64,000 nucleotides of DNA from Mytilus galloprovincialis (lineage: Eukaryota > Mollusca > Bivalvia > Mytilida > Mytilidae). This document shows, piece by piece, positions 8,955-21,779 of the stretch. The DNA lies in the NCBI RefSeq assembly GCF_965363235.1, contig NC_134850.1, forward strand, positions 40,978,602 through 41,042,601. The letters run 5' to 3'. Under the pieces are notes generated by a model. It worked only from the letters and a program-made list of their open reading frames with translations. It did not search any database and had not been told where the DNA came from. Position 1 is the first letter of the stretch; each line of letters begins with the position of its first letter. Made by a program: the position numbers and the translations under genes.

Positions 8955-11900
8955 ATGGAATTCATCAGCATAATTATATTTGGTGGAATAGTTTTCCTAA
9001 TCTGGTACTTCTGTGGTGGATCAAGTAACCAGTCAAAAAGAGCAACAGATAAAAACAATAGCAGCACAAATAAACTGTATCCAGATTTGTCAAATCTACA
9101 GAAGAGCAAAGCAAGTATGCAACAAAACAGTATATGGAACATGTTTGGTGGTGGAGGATCTGATTATAATGCCATTCTGGACAAGTTTACTTCCCTTGAG
9201 GAAGTACAAAATGCCATTAGGCAAGCAGGATTAGAATCATGTAATTTGATTTTTGGTAAGTGTTATTATTTATAAATTCCTTATTGGAATTATGATTTGA
9301 AAATTTAATGAGAACTAATATGTAATGATTGTCAGATCAGTAGATTACATTTTACATGTACATAAAAATTGTACAATGAAGTAAGTGTACTTGTATACAT
9401 TGTTGTACACTCAAGTTTGAGCAATCACACTGTTGTTTTATGGACATTTTTTACGTATAAAGTGAATGAAAATGTTTTTGAGCAATATGGTAAACAAGTG
9501 TACATACATTCACATGACCATGTTTAACAAGCTTGATAAGTCTCTTGTGGAGAGTTGTCTCATTGGCAATCATACCACATCTTCTTTTTTATATTGATAT
9601 TTAACAGAAAAGAAAGTTACAAATGAGATTTTGGCTACTCTCAGTCTCTGTATGAAGATAAATTGTTAAAGTGAAATCAAACACACAACGTTAATGATTC
9701 TTAAATTCTGTTACAAAACACACTAATTGTAGTAAGACTAAGATGACAATTGCATTATAGGAATGGATTATACAGCAAGCAATCTTCAACAGGGCATGAG
9801 AACTTTTGGAGGCAGATCGTTACATCAGATTGTTCCCTATGAAATGAATCCTTATCAAAGAGTATGTTTAGATGACAAATATATATTGCATGTACATGTA
9901 CATGTTTTGTACCTAAATTCTGTTAAGACAGACAACATTGATTGTGAAAACTTCATTGTATGCTAAAATGATAATAAAATAATGAGGGAATCATTTATTT
10001 GGACTATCATATTGTGTTGTGACAGCTTAAATTTTTTTTTTTACAGTTCGGCTACATATTTATGTATAAAAAAATATATATATATATTTATCTGTATAAA
10101 GTATAAAAAATCCTGTTGATACATGTAAATTTAGAAAGGGAAGTTTTCACAATCAGCTAGTACTGTTAAATCCCTTAAACCCTGAATCTGTTGTTATCAT
10201 TTAACACTGTGTATAAAGTACAAAATATACTAACAATAAAACTCATTACTATTTTCCTAGGAATAGATTATACTGTCAGCAACTTACATCAAGGGCGTAT
10301 TACTTTTGGGGGTAACAGCCTACATGCAATAGAACCAAGATTTATGAATCCTTATCAACAGGTAAACTTTAATTTCATTATTGCATGTAAGGTTGCTTCA
10401 GAAACTTGGTGCAGTTTGTAAGACAGGGAAAAAATTAAAAAAAATAAAGTTTGCCAATAAAGACTTGAAAACAAATTTACCTACATGTACCATAATAAAT
10501 ATTCTAAATTTTCTTTTATTAAATTTGTAATTTTTCAAACATTGGTATAGGAAGATTCTGTATACAAATAGAAGTTGATAGAGTTTACATTAAAATGTAC
10601 ATGTGAATTCACTGATGTCACCTTCAATGTGCTATTATAATGCAATTATGTTTTTTTGGTCTGTGCATGGGTTGGTCTGTTTGTTCATTCGTGTGTTTGT
10701 TTGTACATCTGTTTGAGGATAAAGTTTTTGGTGTAGGCAGATTTTCATCTTAAAACTGAGTACACATTTTCTCTTTGATATGATCTTTCTAATTTTAATG
10801 CCAAATTAATAGAGTTGTTACCCAAATTTACCCCAATTTTACAGTCAACTGAAAAGAAAATGATAGTGTCACTGTGTGAGTGTGTCATCAGTGTACAATG
10901 TACTATGGACACATTAATGTTTTTACTCCTAGTTTTATAACCTAAACTATATCTACCAGTGTATACATGTATATGAGTGCACAACAAAATTAATTTAAGA
11001 CTTTAATAGGAGATTTAAACAGAATTATGTTTCTTTTTCTAGGCTTGCAGTATACCACTTGCATTATAATATATACATTATATAATATTATATATTTTCT
11101 AAATCTTGAATTGTATTGAAATATTTATGTTCAGTTTAGTTGATACTACACGTATATCTGATAAAATTGTAAATGTCCATGTTTTATGGTAGCATTCTTC
11201 ATAAAATCAACGTTTTGGTTTCCAGGCATTATCTTATGTGCTCCAAATTAGATCTTCACACATTAATTGACAATTGAATGTCTCTTAATATACACTTGCC
11301 TTTGTTTTTATGAACTTGATGTTTATTACAGGATTTTTGTATACCTGTAGTTTCTATGTTAAATTTATTCAAAATTTCAAGATTTGGATGATTTGGAGCT
11401 TGACATTTATGATTTATTTGGCATTGAAGACCAATCATATGCATTAACCACTATATGTCTTTTTGTTTTGTGTTATATCCTTGTTGTTGTATTGACATAC
11501 ACCATTCAGCTCCTTTTACCTGTTGATTGATACATTAATAATACATTTATGATAAAAACTTTTATATGGAAAAAAATATCAAGCATTTGTTAATAGAATT
11601 TTTATCTCATTTGTTGTCAAGAATATATGCACTTAGTATATAAGTATAATATCCTTCTTGCAACATCTTTTGATGTTTATGACAGAATATGAAGAAATCA
11701 GGACTAGCTAGTTGTACATCAGTAACTATATATAATGATTTACATTTACAGGTAATCTGTATCCTTGGAGAAACCTTAGAACCATTTGATGATGATGGTA
11801 TCATTCCAGCCTTTGGATTTGGAGATGCATCTACAAAGGATAGATCAGTCTTTTCATTCAGGTCTCAGGTAAAAATAATTACTGATAAATTTCCCAGGTT

Positions 11901-14463
11901 AAAAAAAGGTAAAAAGAATTGAGAATCTAAACAGGGGAATATGTCAAAGAGACAAACAACAGGGGAATATGTCAAAAAGATAACAACCTGACCAAAGATT
12001 TAGAGCAGAAAACAGCCCAAGACCACCAATAGGTCTTCAACAGAGCAAGAAAATCCAGCACCTTGAGTTTGGCTTCAGATGACTTAATAATTTACATATA
12101 TATATTCAACAAACTACAAATTACTTGTAACTTTGTTGAATTCACAGTAAAATCAACAAAATTAGTTATTCCTCTATCCTTTATGATTGTTACCAACAAA
12201 ATTAAATGAATCTACATTATTTGCCAAAATATTATAGAAGTTAATTCAACTACAAAAAAGAAGGTCAAATGCAAATAGACTGCAGGCCTTTTGTCAGAGG
12301 GACTGTGTGAAAAATTGGTCAGTCAATATCTAGGAACCCTATTTAGAAGTAGCAAACCCTGAATAAATGTATTGGTATATAATTATTACAAAAAAGATAG
12401 AGGCAGCAGGCACTTAGTTATTTTAAACTCTTAAAATCAATGAAAAAAACTGATAAGGCCAAATAAAAATATATGTGTGGTTCCAGTAACCCGACCGACC
12501 CTAGTTAAAACCCCCCGACCCTAGAACTTTTTTTCATTTCTGAAAAATAAATTTTCAAACGATCAAATTTTGAGGATTGTGAATTAAAATAATTAAAGTC
12601 ATAGATTTCTGTCATCTGAATTTCCATCACAAGTATCTGTTATGGCTAAAATGCAACAATTCATAACAGCATGCAACAAAATTAACTAAAAATGTATCAT
12701 GACTGTTTATTTTACAACCAAACACATGTAAAAATGGTGGACTTCCGGTTGGGGCGTGTCTAATACCGGAAACAATTTTGGTAAACACACGATTTTTTTC
12801 CGGATTTTGACATTCAAAAATAAAAATAAAAAAAAAAAAAAAAAGATTTGCCGACCTACCGACCCTATTTTTTAAAAGTATGTAACCGGAACCACACATA
12901 TATTTTTATTTGGCCTAATGCCATGGTAAAAGACAAAAACTAAAAAATACAAACCGATCCACAAAACACGACATTGAAAACTAGTGACTAAGCAATATGA
13001 ATGTCACCTAAATCTAGATTCCCCTGCGAGTTAAGATCATCATTATGTTGTTGTTCACTTTTTTTGCAAGATAAAACTATGGTAGGGAGCTTTTTGTACA
13101 TGACAAAGTCAATGTGGAGTTAATTCACTGGTTTGAAAGGAAGAAAATAATTTCTTAGAATTTAAATGACATGCAGGCTAAAGGAATGAACAAAATTACA
13201 ATAAAACAAAACCATCTGATTTATTATAATATAATCAACGAGTTCATTTACTAATCAATTTTACTTTTTTCAGGGTTACTGCAATGGTTTCCATGATGTT
13301 TTAAATGCTTATAATGAACTAACACCCAATGTAAGGTTGAGTGGACCTACAAGTTTTGCACCATTGATACGTCAGGCTATAGATACAGTGAAAAAAACTA
13401 AATCTGTAAGTGTTTATTTAAATTAATTTACAAATGTATATAAATACAAGGGTTATGTGTTATTGAAAAGATGATCACACCAAAATATCTAATAGAAAAA
13501 AATTGGTTTAAAGACTAAAAAAGTGGCTTGCAAAGAATGATTGTTATATAATGTATCATGGTCTGTTGTTACTAACGACCATTTAAATATGTTGAAATAT
13601 AAAATGTTGAAATTTCAAGAAAAATCTTTGATAAATTCCTTTATTAAATGTGTAGAACTTCAATTGGTATGCAAACATTCAGTAAATTTCAATGATTTGA
13701 GTTGAGAAACCGTAGGAGACATTGTTCACACAAAACTGGTTCTGTTGTTTGAAATTTGTCTTAAATATGACTAAGTTCTCAAAACAGAAAAATTGGAAAT
13801 TTTTTCTTTTAACAATTCCCAAAAGCAGATTGGCCATAAAACAGACTTCAACAATGAGCAAGATCTGTACTGAATGTAAAGATATTAAGGCACTTGGATG
13901 ACAAAATGTAAAACAATTCGAAATTATCAAAATTAAAAATACAAACCAATAAATGTTTTAATGAAATAACAAATGTTTTCTCTACTGCTTCTTTTTAAAA
14001 AAAAAACCCATAAAGTAACAAGCATAATAATTTGAGAAACAATTATTGATTTTATTGTTTTTATTTTCATTTGGAGCAATCCATATTCATGATGTTAGAT
14101 AGACATAAATCTCTGTGATCACCATTTATATTTTATTTATATATTTTTTTTCAGTATCACATACTTGTGATAGTTGCAGATGGACAAGTGACAAATGAAA
14201 GGGAGACAATTGATGCAATTGTTGAAGCTTCAAGATGGCCATTGTCAATTGTAATGGTTGGTGTTGGAGATGGACCCTGGGAAACTATGGAAGAATTTGA
14301 TGACAGAATCCCAGCACGAAAGTTTGACAATTTTCAATTTGTAGAATTTCACAAAATAATGTCTACAGCTAGAAATCCTCAAGCTGCATTTGCTCTACAT
14401 GCTTTAATGGAGATTCCAGATCAATATAAACTCGTCAAAAAGCATGGTCTTTTAAATTTTTGA
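8955..14463 (+). CDS. RGLG/copine-type vWA protein with N-terminal membrane segment, complete
   Basis: Exons are 8955-9255, then either 9761-9861 or 10261-10361, then 11752-11868, 13274-13405 and 14155-14463. All have GT-AG introns, and the frame closes at 319 residues. Residues 3-20 are hydrophobic ([17 protein letters not shown]). Residues about 78-101 read [20 protein letters not shown], the lead-in typical of RGLG proteins. The vWA/copine domain follows. Its metal-site motif D-Y-T-x-S is at residues 103-107, the Thr of GPTSFAP is residue 199, and the Asp of VADGQVT is residue 226. [19 protein letters not shown] and DNFQFVEF also match the family. Plant RGLG proteins end in a RING finger and act as ubiquitin ligases. 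Here the protein stops after [20 protein letters not shown], so no ligase domain is present. It may act as a membrane-tethered Ca2+/metal-dependent binding module, which is inference. Confidence 0.88.
9525..9592 (+). repeat. GACAACTCTCC-family fragment in intron 1 of the RGLG-like gene
   Basis: GTCTCTTGTGGAGAGTTGTC followed by CATTGGCAATCATACCACAT is the 3' end typical of this mussel repeat; only about 68 bp remain. Confidence 0.65.
9761..9861 (+). CDS. Alternative exon A of the RGLG-like gene
   Basis: A 101-nt exon after TGCATTATAG, with donor GTATGT. It encodes the Gly split across the junction plus [11 protein letters not shown]...EMNPYQR, including the vWA metal-site DxTxS. It shares 22 of 33 residues with the next exon and has the same length and phase. 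Confidence 0.82.
10261..10361 (+). CDS. Alternative exon B of the RGLG-like gene
   Basis: A 101-nt exon after TATTTTCCTAG, with donor GTAAAC. It encodes [11 protein letters not shown]...FMNPYQQ. SLHAI and NPYQQ match the family consensus slightly better than exon A. Since 101 is not divisible by three, using both exons together would shift the frame; each alone joins 9255 to 11752 correctly. Confidence 0.84.
10633..10920 (+). repeat. Diverged copy of the repeat nested at 4806-5105
   Basis: It shares 'TATGTTTT...GGTCTGTGCAT', 'GATATGATCTTTCTAATTTT' and 'GAAAATGATAGTGTCACTG...GGACACATT' in the same order. It lies in the intron between exon B and the exon at 11752. The G-rich microsatellite part has decayed. 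Confidence 0.65.
12457..12916. mobile_element. MITE with 34-35 bp terminal inverted repeats
   Basis: The left end AGGCCAAATAAAAATATATG continues to TGTGGTTCCAGTAAC. The right end is its reverse complement with one or two changes (GTAACCGGAACCACACATAT...TTTGGCCT). It is about 460 bp, carries GACCGACCCTA motifs near both ends, and sits in the intron before exon 13274-13405. No target duplication is obvious. The 90-codon minus open frame inside carries no recognised domain. Confidence 0.7.
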
Positions 14464-16520
14464 TCATGTCTAGATTAATTTGAGACAAGAATGATGAAAT
14501 ATGTTTATCATGTGTTTTAATGGTATCTGAAAGTCTAATGAACAGAATCAAAAATACATTGCAATCACTTCTTTGTTAGTGAAAGTTAGAAAGATGTGAA
14601 AGAATGAGTGATACAAATGTTTATCATGCTTATAGTGATGTTGATCATTGTTGATAAGTTCATATTTGGAAAACAATGAAACGTGTTAGATCATATATTC
14701 GAAAACAGTGCAATGTGCTGGGTAACCAGGAATGCACTAGATGTGTACCCAGTTGCAATCTTTGCTACCTGTTTTGAAAGTCAGAATAAGTAGATTTAGA
14801 TAAGGAATTTTGAGCCTTGAATCTTTCTTGCTTTGGGAGATATAAAAAAAAATTGAGATGGAATGGATTGTAAAAATGTTCATGAAAATCAGTAAAAATT
14901 GGTAGTTTATTTAGAATATTTTCATTTTTTATTGGAATTGACCTGAATTTATCAATTTTAACCAAATTAATGTTATCTATGTGGTCCGATGAAATTATTA
15001 AGAATAATGCTGCCCACAAAAAGATATTTCTTAAATACTGTAAACCAAAATATTTTCCATAACACTTTTTATTTTGTTAACTCTTTGTAACAGATTTGAG
15101 TCAAAAGATCTATATGATTTTATAAATAAGAGAAGATCCAAGTTATTCATATCAATTTATACTTTTGCTATTTTTGTACATGGGGAAAGTCCACAAAAAA
15201 TGATTGGTTATGAAAATTGGTTGTTTTTACTGTAAATTAATCTTAATTATGTCTTGTGTTCGTGTTATGTTTGTCAGAAATTGGTCTCTACATTAATATT
15301 TAACCTCAAATCGACAATGACAAATATTTTTTTACCATACATGTTTTATATGGCTTTAACTTTTGTATATGATGAAAACTATATATTTTTATATGATAGT
15401 GGTATTTTAAAAACTTTCAGACAACTTTTTTGTTAATCTTTTCAAAATCATGCCTAAATTTGTCATTTTTTTTATTACAAAGCAGTGCTTAATTTAAGAT
15501 CAAAATGTAAATTGAAAGATGTTTAGTTTTTGTTATGCTTTTAGATATACTCCGCCAATTTTGATAAAATAGTATAGAAGTTGGTCACATTTCATTTCTG
15601 GTGATACAGTTCTTTTTTAAAGTTACAGCCCTTCGATATTAACCCAAACTTATATAGTTTGTCCTTAACCTCATATCATTATTCAAGAATTTAAAAACAA
15701 AAACTTTGTTATCTATCATTAATTAGAAATAGAAATACCCACAACATAGTATTTACTTAAAGCTTAACTGAAACCTCGCCAATCTCACTGGACCCCTTAA
15801 CTGGACCTCATCCCCATTGCTGCGTAAATACCTACATTTTCATTATATTGAGAGAGATGGTTCAGTTATATTTTTGTGCGCCTGTTGTAAACTATACATG
15901 CTGCTATGGCAATCTGACTTTTCCCCCATAAAACATTATTTTCATATGTCAGTGGTTCACTGAAGGTTTCTTTTTTATGTGATTAAAAGAAACCATTTGA
16001 TAACAGACACAATTTCATTTGTCTCAATGTTCTGAGATTAAAAACTACAAGCCATTTGTTGTTTTTTTGTTTGTTGTTTGAATATATTTGATGTATCGAA
16101 TTTGTTTTTGTTATTCCACATTCCAGTTAGAAAATTTTAGGTAAATATACAAAATGATTTTATTTTCTTAAAGTGTCCACTTTAAAATAGAACACAGCAA
16201 CACAATTAAATGGTTCAGTCTTTAAAATGGCATCAAATTATTAAAGCTAGATTTATCTTTTTTTTGTTTCAAAAATAAGCTAATTGTAGGAATTTTGGCA
16301 AGCACAATTGTCGTCCAAAATATTTTTTTGCCAATGAATAATTTAATTTTGGATGTAACGTGTCTTCTGATTGGCTGACGTTATTTTGTTATGAGCCCAT
16401 AGACATAATTTAGTCATGTGACCGTGACGTCATCATCGTTTTTTCATGGTTTTCTACGGTTTAAAATGGAATTTAGAATTAAATTATAAGAAATGACTGT
16501 AATATTTTTTATGTCTATGC
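14464..16520. other. 3' flank of the RGLG-like gene, no further gene seen
   Basis: AT-rich sequence that probably includes the 3' UTR; I could not fix a polyadenylation site. Short open frames (14765-15019 minus, 15254-15436) lack domain signals, splice context and compositional bias. From about 16330 the sequence 'TTCTGATTGGCTGACGTTAT...GTGACGTCATCATCG' leads into the palindrome at 16521. Confidence 0.5.
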
Positions 16521-16606
16521 GAAATAACATAAAAAATGTGGTGCACACTGTTAAATAACCCGCTACGCGCGTTATTCAGTGTGCACCAAATTTTTTATGT
16601 TATTTC
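16521..16606. repeat. 86-bp palindrome
   Basis: The left arm GAAATAACATAAAAAATGTG plus GTGCACACTG pairs with the right arm CAGTGTGCACCAAATTTTTT plus ATGTTATTTC. The centre is CCCGCTACGCGCG. The arms are about 38 nt with few mismatches and could form a hairpin in DNA or RNA. Confidence 0.7.
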
Positions 16607-17379
16607 TTCATATTTTTGTCAAAATCGTAGCTACTGTCCCTTTAACCAGTTATCTGTTTAATGAAATAATGTTATATGTTATAAAAAAGTTTGCTAATCA
16701 ACTGTTAAATAAATATATTTTGAAAATAAGTTTTAAATTACTTTTGGCCTTGCTTCACTTTGTGTCTCTTGTCTGTTCATCCATCTTTAAAAATCATCTC
16801 TGAAACTACTGAACCAAAAAACACAGTACACTTCCTGAATGTTCCTTTGGGTATTTAGTTTAAAAGTTGAGTTCCGGGATTTGATCCATCAGCAAACATG
16901 GTCGCTGTTGCTAACAAGAACATGGACTAAATGCAGTTTTATCCACAGGTCAAGGTTTATTTCTCCTCACAAATCGAAAACCAATTTTGGAGTGATTGCC
17001 ATAAATATTTACATCTCAAAAACTAAAGCAAATCTCACACTCTTGAGAGCCTCTTTGATTAGATGTATTAAAGAAGTTGTTGTATGATTGCTTTTAAAAC
17101 AACTCTCCACACGAGACCAAATGATATAAAAATTAACAACTCTAGGTCACCGTATTTACTCTCTTCTAACAATTTAAGGCAACAGTAGTCACATTTCAAA
17201 AATCCCCTTATATCTGTAGCCAATGTGGCTTAAAGAAACGCATATCAATACAGAAAGTAAAACTAAGTTTTAAAGAAGTTTGATATCCATGTTAGATTAG
17301 TTAACAGAAGAAATTAAGCATAAAGACAGTGGTCAACATAAATTAATTAAAATTAAAATAAAAAAAATACCGAATTCTA

Positions 17380-18110
17380 AGGGACATTCAAAACAGAAAT
17401 TCCCTAATCAAACTAATCAAATGGCTTAATCAAAAGCTCAAACACATCAAACGAATGGGAAAAACTGTAAATTTGGTGAGGCATTTCCTTATGTATAACA
17501 TGGTGGTTTAAACCTGGTTATATATATACATGTATATATAGCTAGCTAAAACTCTTACTTGTATGAAACATTGAATTTTATTATATTGACAACAATGTGT
17601 GAGCAAGACAAACAGACATACCATGTAAAAATCTCAAAAATTAGCGTACTGCAGACAACATTGTAATATAATCTTAATCACTATAAAAGCAAATAACTGT
17701 TTCAACAAAGAAACACCAAAATTGCATATACACAAAGGACATAAGCAAAAATGATGGACAAGAATTCAAAACTGAACATAGCACACAAACACAATGGTTG
17801 GATGTATAAGTACTTGACCACGTCATAAGTATTTCATCAAAATGGACTAAGCAATGAAGGTTTAAAAAATACAAGCATGTATTATATTAAAAACGTATAA
17901 TATTAAAAGGACTACTAGCAGTTAAACAAAGTCAAATCCCCCATTTTGTACAAAAGGAAATGCCTGTACCAAGTCAATGACAGTTGTTTTCTAGTCGTTT
18001 GATGTGTTTGAGCTTTACATTTTGCCATTTGTTGAGGCATAAACCGATTTGAATTTTCAATGGAGTTCGACATTTTTCTACTGAAATGCCAGATTCTAAC
18101 CTCAATTAAA
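17380..18110. repeat. Interspersed repeat fragments (CAAACACATCAAACGAATGG family)
   Basis: A minus-oriented piece at 17384-17600 ('ATCAAAAGCTCAAACACATC...ACCTGGTTATATA...AGCTAGCTAAAACTC') matches 51077-51310. A second piece in the opposite orientation at about 17950-18085 ends 'TGGAGTTCGACATTTTTCTA'. Further diverged copies lie near 24470-24650 and 53565-53680. Not coding. Confidence 0.6.
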
Positions 18111-18859
18111 CTGATCAAAATATTATGTCTTCATCATAGGAGAATCAACCATAATCTCTATTGTTTGTAGATTTTTAGAATTATGCCATAATAATTTATA
18201 CAAGAGGAACAATACCCGTAAAATTCAAACAACTGGTTTTTAAAATGGATGAATTTACAAGGTATGGGCTCGATAATATGTATCATCGTTTCGAGTATAT
18301 TTGAGTTTAGACAGCATCTATTGAATTGATCTGCAAAGACTGCCAATGGTCATATGTGAGATATAAACATAAATATAGATATAAATAGATAGCGATCTAG
18401 TGCAATTAGAGTTTTTTCTAGGTCTTTTTAATTTCATATTATAGGTTAAAAATATATGTTAAAAATCATTTTTACTTGTATAAGTGAGTTTTTGTGGATC
18501 GAATCAGTCAATCAAATGATTTACCTTTTTTTTTTCAAATTTTCAATGTTGACATTCGTTTGCTTTTAAAAATTGAACACGTATAGTTAATTAGGGGTTA
18601 CATTGAAGATCACATGAATACGGATTCTATGAGATAGAACTCTTCACTTGCAAATGAACAATTCATCATCGATGATTCTTAGATTATTTTGACAAAACGG
18701 AACCATACTGTCCCTTATGGAAAACAACAATATATGAAACATTATATTCACCTGCTTCTTGATAATGGCGAAAGTTCCGTCCTTCGAATGTCGTATAAAT
18801 TGTTCATTAATGATAAACTTGTATTATATAAATTAGTAGTTTTACATGAATATAAATTT

Positions 18860-18955
18860 TTAGTTTTTGCTATATCATTGTCAGTTTGTTTTCGACTAAC
18901 ACATTTGAATATCCCTTTTGTATCTTTTACCTCTCTTGAAGGATATAATATGATA
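18860..18955 (+). repeat. Fragment of the retroelement 3' end
   Basis: CATTGTCAGTTTGTTTTCGA...TTGAATATCCCTTTTGTATC is a diverged version of the 3' non-coding end of the Penelope-like relic (compare 53160-53225). The open frame 18689-18976 spans it and is not a gene. Confidence 0.5.
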
Positions 18956-19234
18956 AGATCCATTTGTGCTGCCTGAACACCAAAAAATTATAAAAGAATT
19001 TGTTAAAATTCCTCACGTGTCTAAAAAACATTAGGTTGTTACATATTTTTAAAACGTGTATCGTATTTGCCTCGAAATGTCTTCATTTTAAGAATGAAAT
19101 ATTCTATTATGAGTCGCAGCCTTTATATACACAATTAGGCTTGAATATGATCAATATAAAGATGTTTATGTGCATCGAGTACGTTTGATCATAGCTGTTG
19201 CTCGTGTTTACTTTTACATAAAACATAGATATAG

Positions 19235-19330
19235 GAAGGTGTGGTGTTAGTGCCAATGAGACAACTCTCCATTCAAGTGACAATTTAAAAAAAAGTAAAC
19301 CATAGGTGAATGTACGGCCTTCGACATGTT
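19235..19330 (-). repeat. GACAACTCTCC-family fragment
   Basis: AGGAAGGTGTGGTGTTAGTG then CCAATGAGACAACTCTCCAT then AAAAGTAAACCATAGG...GTACGGCCTTC, in the order seen at 52165-52270 and 56610-56720. Confidence 0.7.
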
Positions 19331-20119
19331 TATATGTACAATTTGTTTTTATTTCCCATATTTTTTATCAATTAGATTAGTTTTATTATTCTTTACGAAA
19401 CTAAGGAATTTTAATACTTGTTATATGTTCTTTAATGTCTAAGTACCACAATAACCCGGTGCATATTAAACATAAACCTTGTTGTTTGCATATTTGTTCC
19501 AAGTTTTCGTATTGAAACAGAATACATTATTAAATATAACATTACGATTGCAAGATCCCTTAATTCATTGAAGTATGTAAACACTTTTATTTATCATGAT
19601 GTACCGTTACACCACTGGCACGCGTTAACATGGTTAAGGGGAAGGTTGAGTACTTAAACATATTTAAAACCCTTAACAATAGTTGTGTGCATGTCCTAAG
19701 CCAGGAGCCTGTAGAACAGTCGTTGTTGTTAGTTCATGTACATCATACTTGTATATACGTCCCAACTCAGAGCGGTATCAAACTTGTATGTAGTTTCCAT
19801 ACCATGCCAAGAAATTGTCTCCGTTGAAATTCTGCAAATATCATATAGAGCAAATTACATGGATGATTAATATTGACAATTTGGTATATGACCGTGTTCT
19901 AAGCGACATGTACATAAAGGTCATAAATTAATTTGTTGAATGAAATCAAATCTTTAACTACTAATGAGTGCCGTAGGAGGTCTACCGGAATTTTTAGCTA
20001 GCATTTCTTGGCATGCCTTCAACTGTTCGACCTCTCAGATCGTGATACATCTCTTTAATTTTAAAGGATGTAATCGTCTTTGCTGTATCTGACGTTATGA
20101 AGACAACTTACAACCAGTT

Positions 20120-20370
20120 TTTAATTACCCTAAACAATGATTTATTTTCAAAGGTTAATCTTTGACTGAGATATCAATCTGTGTTTTTAAGAGAAGAAGA
20201 AGATTATACTTTTTGCTCATTTGCACACATAAACATACCCTTTTGTAGAATTATTGATTAAAATGTAAATTGATAATTGAATAAAAGAAAGTGCGAAGTG
20301 TATGTCCTACTGGGCTTGGTTTAGTGCAACTATTTATGCATCAAATAAACAATTTTTTTTAAATGTTTAC
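20120..20370. repeat. Outlying relative of the 340-bp array
   Basis: CCTAAACAATGATTTATTTT...TTTTGCTCATTTGCACACAT...GAAAGTGCGAAGTGTATGTC...TTATGCATCAAATAAACAA parallels the array's end module at 23310-23550 (AACAATGATTTATT...AGAAAGTGCGAGATCTGTGT...TTATGCATGAAATAAACAA). The array therefore seems to have expanded within an older dispersed element. Confidence 0.6.
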
Positions 20371-20959
20371 AAAATGTTCACCCTTTTAAATCAAAATCGA
20401 AGGAATAAAGCGTAGAACAGGTCTCAATTGTGAAGATAAACAATTCGCTTGTTTACATTTTAGAGATTGTTACCTAGAATGTTGGTGTTATGAAATATTT
20501 AAACCAATTGAATAATTTCGCATTTGTCAAGTCGAGTCCTTTTAAAGCTTACTATAAGGTATGAGTGTTTCTCATTATTAAAGATCGAACAGTTGAACGG
20601 TAATTGCTAACTTCGACTCCATTAGAACTTTGATTGATAGTTGTGTGAAATACCTGACTTAAGTTTGGTGGACTAAAGACCAAATATATAGATTGTAAAT
20701 AAAAAGAACTTTCAAATTATGATCCTTTCTCTTTGGATTCAAACGCCAAAAGAGGCTGATACATGTAATCATCACAACAATCATGGTTAAGACAATACAA
20801 CGGTTCCGGAAAGTACGGATACAACATACAGATATATAACAGTTGTCTCATCGGCAGATGTACTTTATCTCCTGAGTTTTTTTAATGATTTATTGTATGT
20901 ATCGAAATGTGGAACTGATGAGTAAAGGCTGGAAAAATAATGCGGTTTTAGATTTCTTG

Positions 20960-21345
20960 ATTTTTTTTAAACTGAAAGATACTTATTCATCTAGTGAAAT
21001 ATTTATAATATGGATCGATACCTCTACTAGTGGACTATCAGTCCCCGAGGGTATCATCAGCTCAGTAGTCAGTACTTTGGTACTGATATGATTTAACAAA
21101 CTTTGCTAAAGTTGTCCGTTTATCAATTTTGAAATTATTAAGAAACAAAGGTTACAACTCCCTCCGGCAAAGTTGGCTTTAGCAGAATTTGGCTATTTAT
21201 TTTAGGTATTTTTAACATGTACGTAGCTCTTCAACGGTTTCGGTACTTATACATCTTCGGATTTCACATGTTTGGCATTGAGTGTTCCTGATGAAGGTAA
21301 ATCCAGAAAAGCGCTTCGAACGAAAGAAATTATTAACGTGTTGTT
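20960..21345 (+). repeat. Interspersed repeat with GGACTATCAGTCCCCGAGGG
   Basis: It contains 'TCTACTAGTGGACTATCAGT' and 'CCCGAGGGTATCATCAGCTC', then 'CTTCAACGGTTTCGGTACTT' and 'TGATGAAGGTAAATCCAGAA', phrases I recognise from repeated mussel sequence. The 68-codon open frame at 20885-21091 is inside it. Confidence 0.5.
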
Positions 21346-21779
21346 TTCAATTTTTTCCACCTTCTTTCTAGCTACACTAGTAGACGTTTAAAGGAAATAA
21401 ACAACACGCTATATACCAAAATCTACCCAGAATATGACTATCTAAAACATATTCTGTGCAAATGTTTTGAAAAACCTGAATCCTGACAATGTGCACATGT
21501 TACTATGTGTAAAGTCACTTTAGTATTTCAAGTGAATTTTAGACCCACAAATTACTGAAGGAAGAATCGATTAAAAAAAATATGCACCAAATTTACCGAA
21601 CGGACGACCCTGAATGTTTACAAGAATTTGAATGATATCATTGAATAAAACAAATATATTGCATGACTCCAATAAACTCGAAATCCTTACAAAATGTAGA
21701 TTTTCAGTCTGTAATAAAATTATGTGAAATGAACATTGAAGTCAGTAAGATGATTTGATTTAACAAACCCTATGCGCTT

